A DNA stretch of 64,000 nt from Paraflavitalea sp. CAU 1676. GTDB taxonomy: Bacteria; Bacteroidota; Bacteroidia; Chitinophagales; Chitinophagaceae. The notes under the pieces were generated by a model. It was not told the DNA's origin, ran no database searches, and saw only the letters and a program-made list of their open reading frames with translations. Location of the stretch: assembly GCF_029223285.1 (NCBI RefSeq), contig NZ_JARHUJ010000007.1, positions 248,001 through 312,000 of the forward strand, given 5' to 3'. Positions 34,304 to 42,433 of the stretch are shown one piece after another (within the stretch, counting starts at the first letter, position 1; the number at the start of each line of letters is the position of its first letter). The translations under genes were made by a program, and so were the position numbers.

Positions 34304-35332
34304 ATGCGCAGATTTTTACCATATGCCGTTTGTTGTTGCTTATTGAGCATGCAGAACCTGCAGGCACAACAGCTGCCGCATTACACGCAATACGTGCTCA
34401 ATAACTTTATACTCAACCCCGCCCTGGCGGGTATTGAGAATTATACGGATGTGCGGCTAAGTCATCGCCATCAATGGTCGGGCATCGAGGGTGCTCCCGT
34501 CACTACTTACTTAACGATACAAACACCTTTGAAGAAAGATGAATATGGCCGCATCACGGCTACCGGTTACCAACCCTCCAACGGCAAGGTTTTGGGCGAC
34601 CCCTATTTTCGTACCTATGAGGCGCCGCCCGCCCATGCGGGCATTGGCCTCACCGTACTCAATGACCGTACGGGGCCGTTGAACAGGTTTACCGCCTATG
34701 GTACCTTTGCTTACCATGTACCGCTGGGGCCGCAGCTTACGCTGGCCATGGGTGCCAGTGCCGGCATATCGCAATGGAGCCTGCGGCAGAACGAAGTGGA
34801 TTTTGGAGATGGCACGGTCGATCCGGCTGTATCCGGACAGGGTACCATCAATAAATTAAAGCCCGAAGTAAATGCGGGCTTGTGGTTGTATGGACGTAAC
34901 TTCTTTGTAGGTGCCTCCGTTCAGCAACTGGTACCCGCTAAACTGTCCTGGGCCGATAACTATGTAGTGCCCATAGCCGGCAAACTGGTACCGCACACTT
35001 TCATTACAGCAGGATACCGTTTTTTCCTGAGCGAAGAATTCAGCCTGCTGCCTTCGGTGATGATGCGGTACGTAGCGCCGCTGCCACTTGGCGCCGATGT
35101 GAATGTGAAACTGCAATACCGGCAGCTGGCCTGGATAGCGGCCACCTACCGGCACGATGAAGGATATGCCGGCATGGCGGGACTCACGATCGCCAAAGGC
35201 ATTGTCATGGGCTATGCGTACGATTATACCATCACTCCACTCAATACCGTGAGCCGCGGAAGTCATGAGCTCATGATCGGCTTTATACTGGGCAACAAGT
35301 ATGCAGATGATTCGCCCAGGAATGTATGGTGA
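34304..35332 (+). CDS. PorP/SprF-family type IX secretion membrane protein
   Basis: 342 residues with signal peptide ending NLQAQ. The family motif is clear: QLPHYTQYVLNNFILNPALA GIENYTDVRLSHRHQWSGIE GAPVTTYLTIQTPL. The remainder is a barrel of alternating strands ending in HELMIGFILGNKYA. SprF/PorP proteins associate with the type IX secretion machine and are usually encoded next to one large CHU_C-domain cargo, to whose surface export or anchoring they are dedicated. Here the 1718-residue protein is directly upstream, separated by five bases, so the pair is an operon. It converges with the hydrolase gene ending at 35338. Confidence 0.95.
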   Translation: MRRFLPYAVCCCLLSMQNLQAQQLPHYTQYVLNNFILNPALAGIENYTDVRLSHRHQWSGIEGAPVTTYLTIQTPLKKDEYGRITATGYQPSNGKVLGDPYFRTYEAPPAHAGIGLTVLNDRTGPLNRFTAYGTFAYHVPLGPQLTLAMGASAGISQWSLRQNEVDFGDGTVDPAVSGQGTINKLKPEVNAGLWLYGRNFFVGASVQQLVPAKLSWADNYVVPIAGKLVPHTFITAGYRFFLSEEFSLLPSVMMRYVAPLPLGADVNVKLQYRQLAWIAATYRHDEGYAGMAGLTIAKGIVMGYAYDYTITPLNTVSRGSHELMIGFILGNKYADDSPRNVW

Positions 35333-35337
35333 ACCAT

Positions 35338-36174
35338 TTATTTAGCCTGCAGAAATGCTGACACCACCGGTAGCGCCGGCAGCAATGGTTGTACGCCGGG
35401 TTTCAAACTCGTGAGCTCGCCAATATAATCACCATGGCCTCCGGGAAAAATAGCCAGTTGTGCATGCTCTATCTGTTGTTTCATTTCCAAAGCATGTTCC
35501 AGCGTATTGACATCCTGGTTGCCACAGATGATCAGGGCAGGTGCTTTGATGCCTTTGATATCAGCCTCTTTGATCTCCGGGAAATTTTGCATGCGGGCAA
35601 CATCCCGTTTAAACATGGCATAGAGCGCATCCTGCTTGCCGGGATTGATGTCGAGGAACGCCTCTTTAAAAGGCTGGGGCATTTCATCAAAGCTGGCCTT
35701 CGCCATCATCGGAAAGAACCAGGGCTGCGCGCCCGTCTTCTTGTAGAAAGTAGAAGCCACAATGATCTTGTTCACCAGTTGAGGATGGCGGATAGCAACT
35801 TCCAGCGTAGTGCTGGCGCCATTGCTGAAACCAAAAATATCGGCTTTGGCAATATGCAGCTGTTTCAGCAGGGCGGCAATATCATCAGCGTCCTGAGTAA
35901 AGCTAAGGGGGCGGTCTATATCGGGCGTGTGACCATGCGCCTGCATTTCTACGGCAATCACCTGGTGCGTTTGGGCCAGCAGGGGAAGCATACGCCCCCA
36001 GGTAGTACCGATCGTTGACCCGCCACCATGTATCAGCACAAGCGGAAACCCTGTGCCATGAACTTCGTAATATAGTTTGAGTCCGTTGATGTTGGCATAC
36101 TGTCCGGTGGCAGTTTGTGCGTTGGTCATGGTAGTAAATGTTGTCATAAATAACAGTGCAAGAAGTTTTTTCAT
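35338..36174 (-). CDS. Exported alpha/beta hydrolase
   Basis: 278 residues from the ATG at 36174 (a second ATG one codon upstream is equally possible). MKKLLALLFMTTFTTMTNAQ is a signal peptide. Alpha/beta-hydrolase fold: oxyanion motif LVLIHGGGSTIGTTWGRMLP, nucleophile elbow GFSNGAS (Ser in G-x-S-N-G), acid in LIICGNQDVNTLE, and the catalytic His in FPGGHGDYI. The cap region (residues about 150-195) is Met/Phe-rich. Substrate unknown; esterase or lactonase are possibilities. Its promoter lies within the 160-base gap before the terminator at 36271-36297. Confidence 0.88.
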   Translation of the reverse strand: MKKLLALLFMTTFTTMTNAQTATGQYANINGLKLYYEVHGTGFPLVLIHGGGSTIGTTWGRMLPLLAQTHQVIAVEMQAHGHTPDIDRPLSFTQDADDIAALLKQLHIAKADIFGFSNGASTTLEVAIRHPQLVNKIIVASTFYKKTGAQPWFFPMMAKASFDEMPQPFKEAFLDINPGKQDALYAMFKRDVARMQNFPEIKEADIKGIKAPALIICGNQDVNTLEHALEMKQQIEHAQLAIFPGGHGDYIGELTSLKPGVQPLLPALPVVSAFLQAK

Positions 36175-36270
36175 CATGGGTATTTTGCCCGCTAAAGGTA
36201 AAGGCCCCGCTAAAGATACGAACGGGGGCATTGCGACAAAACCACTGGCCTTTTACGAAGGCAATCAATA

Positions 36271-36297
36271 AAAAAGGCTCCGCTGGGTGGCGGAGCC
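36271..36297 (-). terminator. Intrinsic terminator of the paralogous pair
   Basis: Arms GGCTCCGC (36276-36283) and GCGGAGCC (36290-36297) with a six-base loop. On the minus strand six T follow. Confidence 0.88.
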
Positions 36298-36333
36298 GCT
36301 CGGCAGCCATTGCTGCCGGGTGCATTGACATGA

Positions 36334-36840
36334 TCATTCGTTTATTTTATCCGCCTCATTGGGATGTGGTGCAAAAGCAAAATGCTGGAAGAAATAACCG
36401 ATGCGCGGCAGGTACCTCTTCAAGGATCCAAAAAGACCAATTGACAGGAAACCAGGCGCTGGCGCAGGCAAGCTAACCGGCAACTCTTCGGTCCATCTTT
36501 TTGTTTCACTGAATATCCTTGAATTCAGCTTAAAAGCAATATGCCGGATCTTGTCGAGCGTACGCGCATCCGGATCGTTCACTTCTATGGCGCCGTCAAT
36601 ATAATCGAATAGTATTTCGCGGGGCGCAGATTCGCCGGGCAATCGATCGAGCCAAATGGCTGTGCCCGGACTCGTATATGTATAGGTGCTGCCGTTGTCA
36701 AGCGTTACCGTCGTCGCATTATCCAACCTCATCTCCGGATCTCTTCCGGCAAAACGACTCCACTCTTCCAGACTGATACCACGGCCGTTTGAATGCTCAA
36801 ACAAATTGCTCTTCCTGGTGATGTAGATCTTCTCTTCCAT
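36334..36840 (-). CDS. Cytoplasmic protein of unknown family, paralogue B
   Basis: 168 residues from the ATG at 36840, chosen because MEEKIYITRKSNLFEHSNGR aligns with the start of the upstream gene. No signal peptide. Shared core: ISLEEWSRFAGRDPEMRLDN, TYTYTSPGTAIWLDRLPGES APREILFDY, DGAIEVNDPD and KIRHIAFKLNSRIFSET. The C-terminal 45 residues differ from the paralogue and look amphipathic (FLSIGLFGSLKRYLPRIGYF). I have seen Bacteroidota proteins with this EEW/PG-x-A-x-W layout but know no function. Upstream gene lies 132 bases away; a terminator follows. Confidence 0.75.
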   Translation of the reverse strand: MEEKIYITRKSNLFEHSNGRGISLEEWSRFAGRDPEMRLDNATTVTLDNGSTYTYTSPGTAIWLDRLPGESAPREILFDYIDGAIEVNDPDARTLDKIRHIAFKLNSRIFSETKRWTEELPVSLPAPAPGFLSIGLFGSLKRYLPRIGYFFQHFAFAPHPNEADKINE

Positions 36841-36972
36841 AGTAGTGCGGTTTGATGTAAGGAAAAGCAAACCGACTGCCATTTTACCCGTACCAGCAAC
36901 CGCATTGAGACTCAATGCCCGTGATAAAAAGCGGTCACTCAATCTGGGTACTAAGCACCCCAGTTCAATAAA

Positions 36973-37506
36973 TTATTGGTCTTTTGTTTTATCATCCGGA
37001 TTCCGCACTATTTTCTCCGGACTGTTGTTGAAGAGCGAGAAGATCGATTGCTGCAGGGAATGTGCCACATGCGTAAACACTTTCCTGAAAGGCGTCATCA
37101 TCGTAGAAAAACTAAACCGGGGCACCAATACCGGCTCCTCGGCGATAATATGTCCCGTATCGTGGGGTGTTTCCTTGAACACGCGGGTATTTAACTTAAA
37201 CGCAATATGCTGGATCTTCTTTAAGGTGGCTGTATCCGGATTACTGATCACGACATTCCCCGATTCATAATCGAACAATACTTCGCGGGGACTGGCCTGA
37301 CCGGCTTCCCGGTACAACCAAACCGCTTTGCCGGGACTTGGATAGGTATAATCGCTTCCATCCGGCAGCTTTACAGTGGTTTCATTTTCCAACCGCATAT
37401 CCGGGTCCATCTTCACAAAACCCATCCACTCCTGCAGGCTGATCTCTGTCTTGTCAGCATGATCCCTCAAGTCCTCCCGTCGGGTGATGTAGTACTTATT
37501 TTCCAT
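36973..37506 (-). CDS. Cytoplasmic protein of unknown family, paralogue A
   Basis: 177 residues starting MENKYYITRREDLRDHADKT. It matches its downstream neighbour through the core ISLQEWMGFVKMDPDMRLEN, YTYPSPGKAVWLYREAGQAS PREVLFDY, SGNVVISNPD and KIQHIAFKLNTRVFKET. The tail again diverges (FSFSTMMTPFRKVFTHVAHS, then SLFNNSPEKIVRNPDDKT). No signal peptide, membrane helix or catalytic motif. The conserved half looks like a globular alpha/beta domain and the variable tail could set partner specificity; that is conjecture. The two genes form a tandem duplication on the minus strand. Confidence 0.78.
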   Translation of the reverse strand: MENKYYITRREDLRDHADKTEISLQEWMGFVKMDPDMRLENETTVKLPDGSDYTYPSPGKAVWLYREAGQASPREVLFDYESGNVVISNPDTATLKKIQHIAFKLNTRVFKETPHDTGHIIAEEPVLVPRFSFSTMMTPFRKVFTHVAHSLQQSIFSLFNNSPEKIVRNPDDKTKDQ

Positions 37507-37668
37507 AGCAGCGCGGTTGAATTGTTAATAACACAATGGGCCATCCAATTAATCATAATACAGAAACCCATGATATACACAATATACGATATTCCATCAT
37601 CAACTGTATGGGTATAATCTGCCACACACAATGTTAAAGCCTGCAGAAATAATAATAGACGAAGGAGA

Positions 37669-37968
37669 TTAGCGGTCGCCGGACATAGCCAGGTGTAACA
37701 GGTCCTTTTCACCATGGTCGAATAAGGATAATGTCGCACCATTGGGCATGCGTACAAATGCTACGGTGAAGCTTTCGCGATGACGCCCGAAGAATATCAA
37801 CAAGCGGTCTACCGATTCACGGGTAGCGCTCAGTATGATGGTAATTAGAGATTCGGTGGTGAATTGGTTTATATGTTCCATTTTATCTTTCTCGAATTCC
37901 AGACTGATCAAATCATCCAATTCCTGATCTGCTGTTCTAAATCCGAAAGTCAAAGCACCAGGTATCAT
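37669..37968 (-). CDS. Small hypothetical protein
   Basis: 99 residues from the ATG at 37968 (a GTG three codons upstream is the alternative). No signal peptide or membrane helix. It is acidic and Phe/Leu-rich: GFRTADQELDDLISLEFEKD, SLITIILSATRESVDRLLIF, then RESFTVAFVRMPNGATLSLF. I recognise no family. It lies 162 bases upstream of the paralogous pair on the same strand. Kept as a gene because no better frame covers this DNA, but coding is not certain. Confidence 0.5.
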   Translation of the reverse strand: MIPGALTFGFRTADQELDDLISLEFEKDKMEHINQFTTESLITIILSATRESVDRLLIFFGRHRESFTVAFVRMPNGATLSLFDHGEKDLLHLAMSGDR

Positions 37969-38219
37969 AGGTCGCACATTTTAATGGTTCACAAAATCAC
38001 AATTAGTCCTGGTGCCCTGCAGTAGTAAAAACCATACCAGCTTTATGATGCAGCTACATCGCGCAGGGGAAACACGAAGATAAACAGATCCCGGCTCCTG
38101 CAGGATTAAGTTATTATGATATGTGCACAAAAACATAAACGCTGCCAGGACGACAGCGTTTGCCAAATAGTCTTATCCAACGATAGACTTATAACATTCC
38201 TTTAGTCTTTTACTGCGAT

Positions 38220-39272
38220 TTATTCTTTGTGCTTCAACATTTCTAAATAACTCTCGGTATGGTCGGTATTCATCTCCACCCACAATGGCAGGTGATCGCT
38301 CATTTGATACGTCTTAAAATCGTCGAATGCTTTTTGTGTGGTCACCTTACTGCTGTGTTTACGCGCCCTTTTGGCATAGGTCTTATAGTTGTCGAACACC
38401 ACATCGAAAAAATTGAAGATGCCGGCCTTCCTGAACGTAATATCATTGTAGCGGTTGTAATAAAGGATCTGGTCATAGATCTTATCCTGCTTCACATTGC
38501 TGCCGGGTAAGTTTTCTTTAAGGATAGCAGCGGGTATCTGGAACACGGAAGAAGTGGCCGCTTTGTACGTTTCGCTTTTCCGGTCTTCAATATTGAAATC
38601 ACCCAGTATGAAAAGGTTATTCGCTTCTTTCTTTTCAACATAATGACGGGCAAAAAAATCCACCAGTTCGGATATCTCCCCTACTCTTCGGTGGTACTCA
38701 TCCGAAGTTTTGGTGGCATTGCCGTAATAGATATGCGCCGTACAAATATCGAATTTCAGCCAGCCCGACTGGAATCGTACGATATACGGAGAGCGGGCAA
38801 ATTGTGTTGTATCGCCGGTATCGGGTAAAATGACCTGACCGGCAATGTTCCTGAACGTTACAGTTCTTTTATCATACAGGAAGGCCAGCCTTTCCTTATT
38901 GCCCGAAGCGCCAATGGTAACAACACTGGTAAATACGCCCCAGTCGTTGCCCAGTATACGGCAGATGCTGTTAAAATCGTTCAGGTTATCCCTTACTTCC
39001 TGGATAGCGATGAGATCGAACCGCGAAATAATTTCGGCTATATAATACAGCGATTCCACCATCCGGCCTTCGTATTTACTGTTACCGAACTCCCGGATAT
39101 TCCAGGTACCCAGGATGAGGTTGCCGGTAAGTTTCTTTTCGGGAATGCCTTTGTTCTTATCGCTGAGTGCAGCGCGGAGGGTGATAAGATTGTCGATGAC
39201 GGTGTTTCGGTCCGCTTTGTCGTCAATAAAAAGGAGTTGCTCCTTAACGGGGTTAAGATAGAAATAGTTCAT
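38220..39272 (-). CDS. Endonuclease/exonuclease/phosphatase (EEP) family protein
   Basis: 350 residues, no signal peptide. The metal-dependent EEP fold is complete: LILGTWNIREFGNSKYEGRM (motif with Asn for the metal site), LIAIQEVRDN (Glu metal ligand), ICTAHIYYG (catalytic His region), LFILGDFNIED (Asp/Asn pair) and QMSDHLPLWVEM (Ser-Asp-His). Such enzymes cut DNA or phosphodiester and phosphate groups of lipids and nucleotides; the exact substrate cannot be inferred. The N-terminal 45 residues before the fold (KEQLLFIDDKADRNTVIDNL) are helical and unusual. Monocistronic, divergent from the ABC-F gene. Confidence 0.9.
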   Translation of the reverse strand: MNYFYLNPVKEQLLFIDDKADRNTVIDNLITLRAALSDKNKGIPEKKLTGNLILGTWNIREFGNSKYEGRMVESLYYIAEIISRFDLIAIQEVRDNLNDFNSICRILGNDWGVFTSVVTIGASGNKERLAFLYDKRTVTFRNIAGQVILPDTGDTTQFARSPYIVRFQSGWLKFDICTAHIYYGNATKTSDEYHRRVGEISELVDFFARHYVEKKEANNLFILGDFNIEDRKSETYKAATSSVFQIPAAILKENLPGSNVKQDKIYDQILYYNRYNDITFRKAGIFNFFDVVFDNYKTYAKRARKHSSKVTTQKAFDDFKTYQMSDHLPLWVEMNTDHTESYLEMLKHKE

Positions 39273-39701
39273 AGTCGAAGTTTATCGGTAAGGAGATTGA
39301 TGCACGGCTCCCTACCAGGCACTATGAATTTACCAAATCTGTCAGGACACAACAAGAGAATTGTACCCGATTTAGATTAAAGACTTGTGAAAATCAGGTT
39401 TTTCTACAGCCCCCGGAAAAATTCAACAGGCATCAGTGGTGGCCAACTTGGATATTTCCCTAAAATAATTACCTTTGCGCCATCATGAAATGCTAATTCT
39501 CCCATATCAGTTCATACTGAGCCATTGAATGGCCGCTTCGGCCTATCTAATATTTTTCCCAAACATTCAGACAGCAGTATTTTACCCTGCAGCATTTTTT
39601 CACGAATAATTTTATCATGAAAGCCATCCCTGCTTCTACAGCCAGCTATGCAATGTCTTCCCTCCAACGGAAGCGATCTTTTTATTTATTCAATGGACAT
39701 C
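39273..39701. other. Long divergent intergenic region and ABC-F leader
   Basis: 429 bases. The left part must carry the EEP promoter, in which I see no consensus. The right part carries the plus-strand promoter at 39448-39477 and a leader of about 215 bases. In the leader are a three-codon frame ATG-AAA-TGC-TAA at 39485-39496 and a short hairpin GGCCG-CTT-CGGCC (39531-39543) followed within eleven bases by five T. Confidence 0.55.
39448..39477 (+). promoter_or_regulatory. Promoter of the ABC-F gene
   Basis: TTG (39448-39450), exactly 19 bases, TACCTTTG (39470-39477): a perfect Bacteroidota promoter. Transcription should start near 39483, about 215 bases before the start codon. Confidence 0.75.
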
Positions 39702-41294
39702 ATGCTTATCAATCTTCAACATATCAGTTATCAACTTCCCCACCAGGAACCTATATTTCAACAAATTAAACTTACACTGGCGGCAGGCGAAAAAGCCGCC
39801 ATCGTTGGCCGCAACGGGGCCGGCAAGACCACCTTATTGCAGATCATCGCTGGCAGGCAAACTGCCACTACCGGCGACATACAGTTACGGGGGTCGCTTT
39901 ATTATGTACCCCAGCACTATGGCCACTACCGCGACCAGTCGATCGCCGAGGCCCTGGGCATAGCGCATTGGCTCACCGCACTCGAAGCAGTAGAGAACGG
40001 TGATCTTAACCCGCATTGGTACGAGGTACTGGACCAGCATTGGGATATACGGGCACTCAGCGAAGCGGCCCTGGCGCAATGGGGACTACAGGAGCTCGAC
40101 CTCAACGATCCATTGTGGTCGCTCAGCGGCGGCATGAAAACCAGGTTGTTTCTATGTGGCATTACCTTGTACAACCCCGACATCGTGTTGCTCGATGAAC
40201 CCACCAATCACCTCGACAAGGCAGGCCGCGAGCAGCTGTATCAATGGTTACAGCACACCGGCACGGCCGTACTGTTGTGCAGTCACGACCGCCAGTTGCT
40301 GCAGTTATGCAATCCCATTTACGAGCTCGATGCCAAAGGCATGCACGCCTATGGCGGCAACTATGAGCTGTATGCCGCGCAGAAAGCAGCCAACACGAAC
40401 GCCAAAGAACAGGAGCTGGCGCATCATGAAAAGGCATTGAAAGAAGCGAAGCAACAGCAACAACAGGCGCTGGAACGCAAACAACGGTCCGATGCCCGGG
40501 CAAGTAAATTAGCCACACAGGGCGGCATCCCCAAGATACTGATCAACGGGCGCCGCAACAGCGCAGAAGGATCCACGGCAAAACTACAGGCAACACATAC
40601 CGGCAAGATCGGCCTGCTGAGGCAGCAACTGCAAAACGCTGCAGCCATGGTAGAGATCGAACGTTTGATGAAAGGGCACTTCGAAGCGCCCATGTTGCCC
40701 AACGGCAAGGTACTGGCAGCCGCCGATGCGATCAACCATGCCTATACCTCCGACAATTGGTTATGGCCACAACCGCTCACCTTTACCTTGCGGTCGGGCG
40801 AACGCCTGTCCATCAGCGGTGCCAACGGCAGTGGTAAATCAACCTTGCTGCATTTGCTGCTCGGTAACCTGAGCCCTGCAGCAGGCTCGCTGCAAAGCAC
40901 ACCCGTGCGGGCCCTGCTGCTCGACCAGGATTACCAGCTCATCGACCGCCATAAAACGGTACTGGAACAGGCCATGCATTTCAACGAACGAAAACTGGAA
41001 CCAGCCTGGGTACATACCCTCCTGGCCAATTTCCTCTTTTTCCCCGCCCAATGGCATCAATCCTGTGCCAGTTTGAGCGGCGGTGAAATGCTCCGGTTAT
41101 CCTTATGCTGCATGGTACTGCAAGCCAAAGCGCCGGATGTCATCTTCCTCGATGAGCCCACCAACAACCTCGATCTTACGAACATCACTATGTTGGAAAA
41201 GATCTTCGCAAATTACCGGGGCACATTGGTAGTGATCTCACACGACCAGGCCTTTCTCGATGCCGTAGGCATCGATACAGAATGGAATTTGTAA
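39702..41294 (+). CDS. ABC-F family ATP-binding protein (soluble, ribosome-associated type)
   Basis: 530 residues from the ATG at 39702; an ATG three codons upstream (39693) is also possible, and homologues usually begin MLxLQxISY. Two ABC domains without membrane helices: Walker A GRNGAGKTT with signature LSGGMKTRL and Walker B IVLLDEPTNH, then GANGSGKST with LSGGEMLRL and VIFLDEPTNN. Between them is a long Lys/Glu/Gln/Ala-rich coiled linker (about 100 residues, NAKEQELAHHEKALKEAKQQ onward), the part that reaches the ribosomal P/E site in ABC-F factors. Either translation factor or antibiotic-resistance factor. The long leader with a hairpin suggests attenuation, as in known resistance ABC-Fs; that is inference. 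Confidence 0.9.
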   Translation: MLINLQHISYQLPHQEPIFQQIKLTLAAGEKAAIVGRNGAGKTTLLQIIAGRQTATTGDIQLRGSLYYVPQHYGHYRDQSIAEALGIAHWLTALEAVENGDLNPHWYEVLDQHWDIRALSEAALAQWGLQELDLNDPLWSLSGGMKTRLFLCGITLYNPDIVLLDEPTNHLDKAGREQLYQWLQHTGTAVLLCSHDRQLLQLCNPIYELDAKGMHAYGGNYELYAAQKAANTNAKEQELAHHEKALKEAKQQQQQALERKQRSDARASKLATQGGIPKILINGRRNSAEGSTAKLQATHTGKIGLLRQQLQNAAAMVEIERLMKGHFEAPMLPNGKVLAAADAINHAYTSDNWLWPQPLTFTLRSGERLSISGANGSGKSTLLHLLLGNLSPAAGSLQSTPVRALLLDQDYQLIDRHKTVLEQAMHFNERKLEPAWVHTLLANFLFFPAQWHQSCASLSGGEMLRLSLCCMVLQAKAPDVIFLDEPTNNLDLTNITMLEKIFANYRGTLVVISHDQAFLDAVGIDTEWNL

Positions 41295-41360
41295 TGCAGC
41301 AGCGTGCGCGTACTGAAGATCCCAGGATGGTACAGTAAGCGCACCAGCAGGCAATCAACG

Positions 41361-41404
41361 ATAACCGGGCAATGCCCCACCCGCATCGCCCGGTTATTTT
41401 TTTA
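41361..41404. terminator. Intrinsic terminator between ABC-F and a convergent gene
   Basis: Arms ATAACCGGGC (41361-41370) and GCCCGGTTAT (41388-41397) with a 17-base loop, followed on the plus strand by seven T. The minus-strand side lacks a T-run of similar length. Confidence 0.85.
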
Positions 41405-42121
41405 TTTTGAGCTCAGCTCCGGCCGCGAAAACAACATCTCGCTCCACCTGCGCTCCACCGCATTGGCATACGATTTCAGGAAATCATTCCAGGAATTGCC
41501 CCCATTGGCCTCGGCATATCTTTCGGGCATGGGTTTGCGGTAGGTAGGTTCCAGTTCTTTAAGTCCCTCTTTCAACCTGGTAACGATCGCCAGCTGCGGC
41601 TCACCCGAGAAACTGGCTTCATAGACCGCCACACTCTCCTTACCCACCTCCCATGCCTTCTTCATCTTCCCCACCATGTCCTTCAACTCATTCACCATGC
41701 CAGGCTTGGGATACACGTGGTTGATGATGATCTTATCGGCATAGTCAGTTACCTGCACCGTACTGTACTCTTCGAGAAAACTAACAAAAGACTGTGTACC
41801 CGCACCGGTCGTTAATGGCGCCACCATATTGTTCCAATCGGCCATATGCGCAGCGCCGAGGTCTCCGCGGGTATCGAAATCGGTCCAGCTGAGCGGGCCT
41901 TCTATTACCTGGTAACCACCGGCATCCGGTCCGGTTTGAATATCGAAAACGCGCCACTTCCAGTTACCCGTATGGTATTTTTTACCATGGTCGGCAAGCG
42001 CTTTTTCCAGTGCCAATCCTTTGTCGGGCTTTGGGAATACCCGGAAGAAGTTTATTACATTTTTAGCCTGGCCCCAGGCCAAAGCAGGCAGGAGCAAACA
42101 GAGAGAGAGCATCTTTCTCAT
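41402..42121 (-). CDS. Secreted protein of unknown function
   Basis: 239 residues from the ATG at 42121. MRKMLSLCLLLPALAWGQ is a signal peptide. The mature protein looks like two ferredoxin-like/dabb-type halves: NVINFFRVFPKPDKGLALEK with WKWRVFDIQTGPDAGGYQVI, and DKIIINHVYPKPGMVNELKD with SVAVYEASFSGEPQLAIVTR, each pairing a strand, a Lys-rich helix and a second strand. This internal similarity (FFRVFPKPDKG against INHVYPKPGMV) suggests duplication. No named family or catalytic residue is recognised. It converges with the ABC-F gene at the shared terminator. Confidence 0.75.
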   Translation of the reverse strand: MRKMLSLCLLLPALAWGQAKNVINFFRVFPKPDKGLALEKALADHGKKYHTGNWKWRVFDIQTGPDAGGYQVIEGPLSWTDFDTRGDLGAAHMADWNNMVAPLTTGAGTQSFVSFLEEYSTVQVTDYADKIIINHVYPKPGMVNELKDMVGKMKKAWEVGKESVAVYEASFSGEPQLAIVTRLKEGLKELEPTYRKPMPERYAEANGGNSWNDFLKSYANAVERRWSEMLFSRPELSSK

Positions 42122-42433
42122 GACGTAGATTTTTAATGCGTAAATAAAATTGATAGGCGGGTATAGATACCATAGGCACACGGGAGCGATAAGGCGCGTG
42201 GCATGAGGTCAGCTAGCCAGGTAAGGACAAGGTGGTAAGCCAGGTGGATCTTTTACGATGAAACTGGTACGTGAAAGTAGAAAACGGGATGATACTTATG
42301 GTGAATGTGAGGTTGGTAGTTTAAATGTAAGTCTTTTTTTCTATACCATACAGGCTATTACCCTTGCCGCCCGTACATGCAGCCATGATGCAATCAATAT
42401 TTTCCTTATTTTCATCGCTTTCAACCTATACAC
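42122..42433. other. Divergent intergenic region
   Basis: 312 bases between the secreted protein (minus) and the M28 peptidase (plus). TACCCTTG at 42359-42366 is one mismatch from the -7 consensus and could serve the peptidase gene. Nothing else is evident. Confidence 0.4.

Noticed and set aside
37981-38166. Minus-strand frame of 61 codons with a hydrophobic start
   Set aside because: Composition is irregular, no promoter or start context, and nothing recognisable; left as non-coding.
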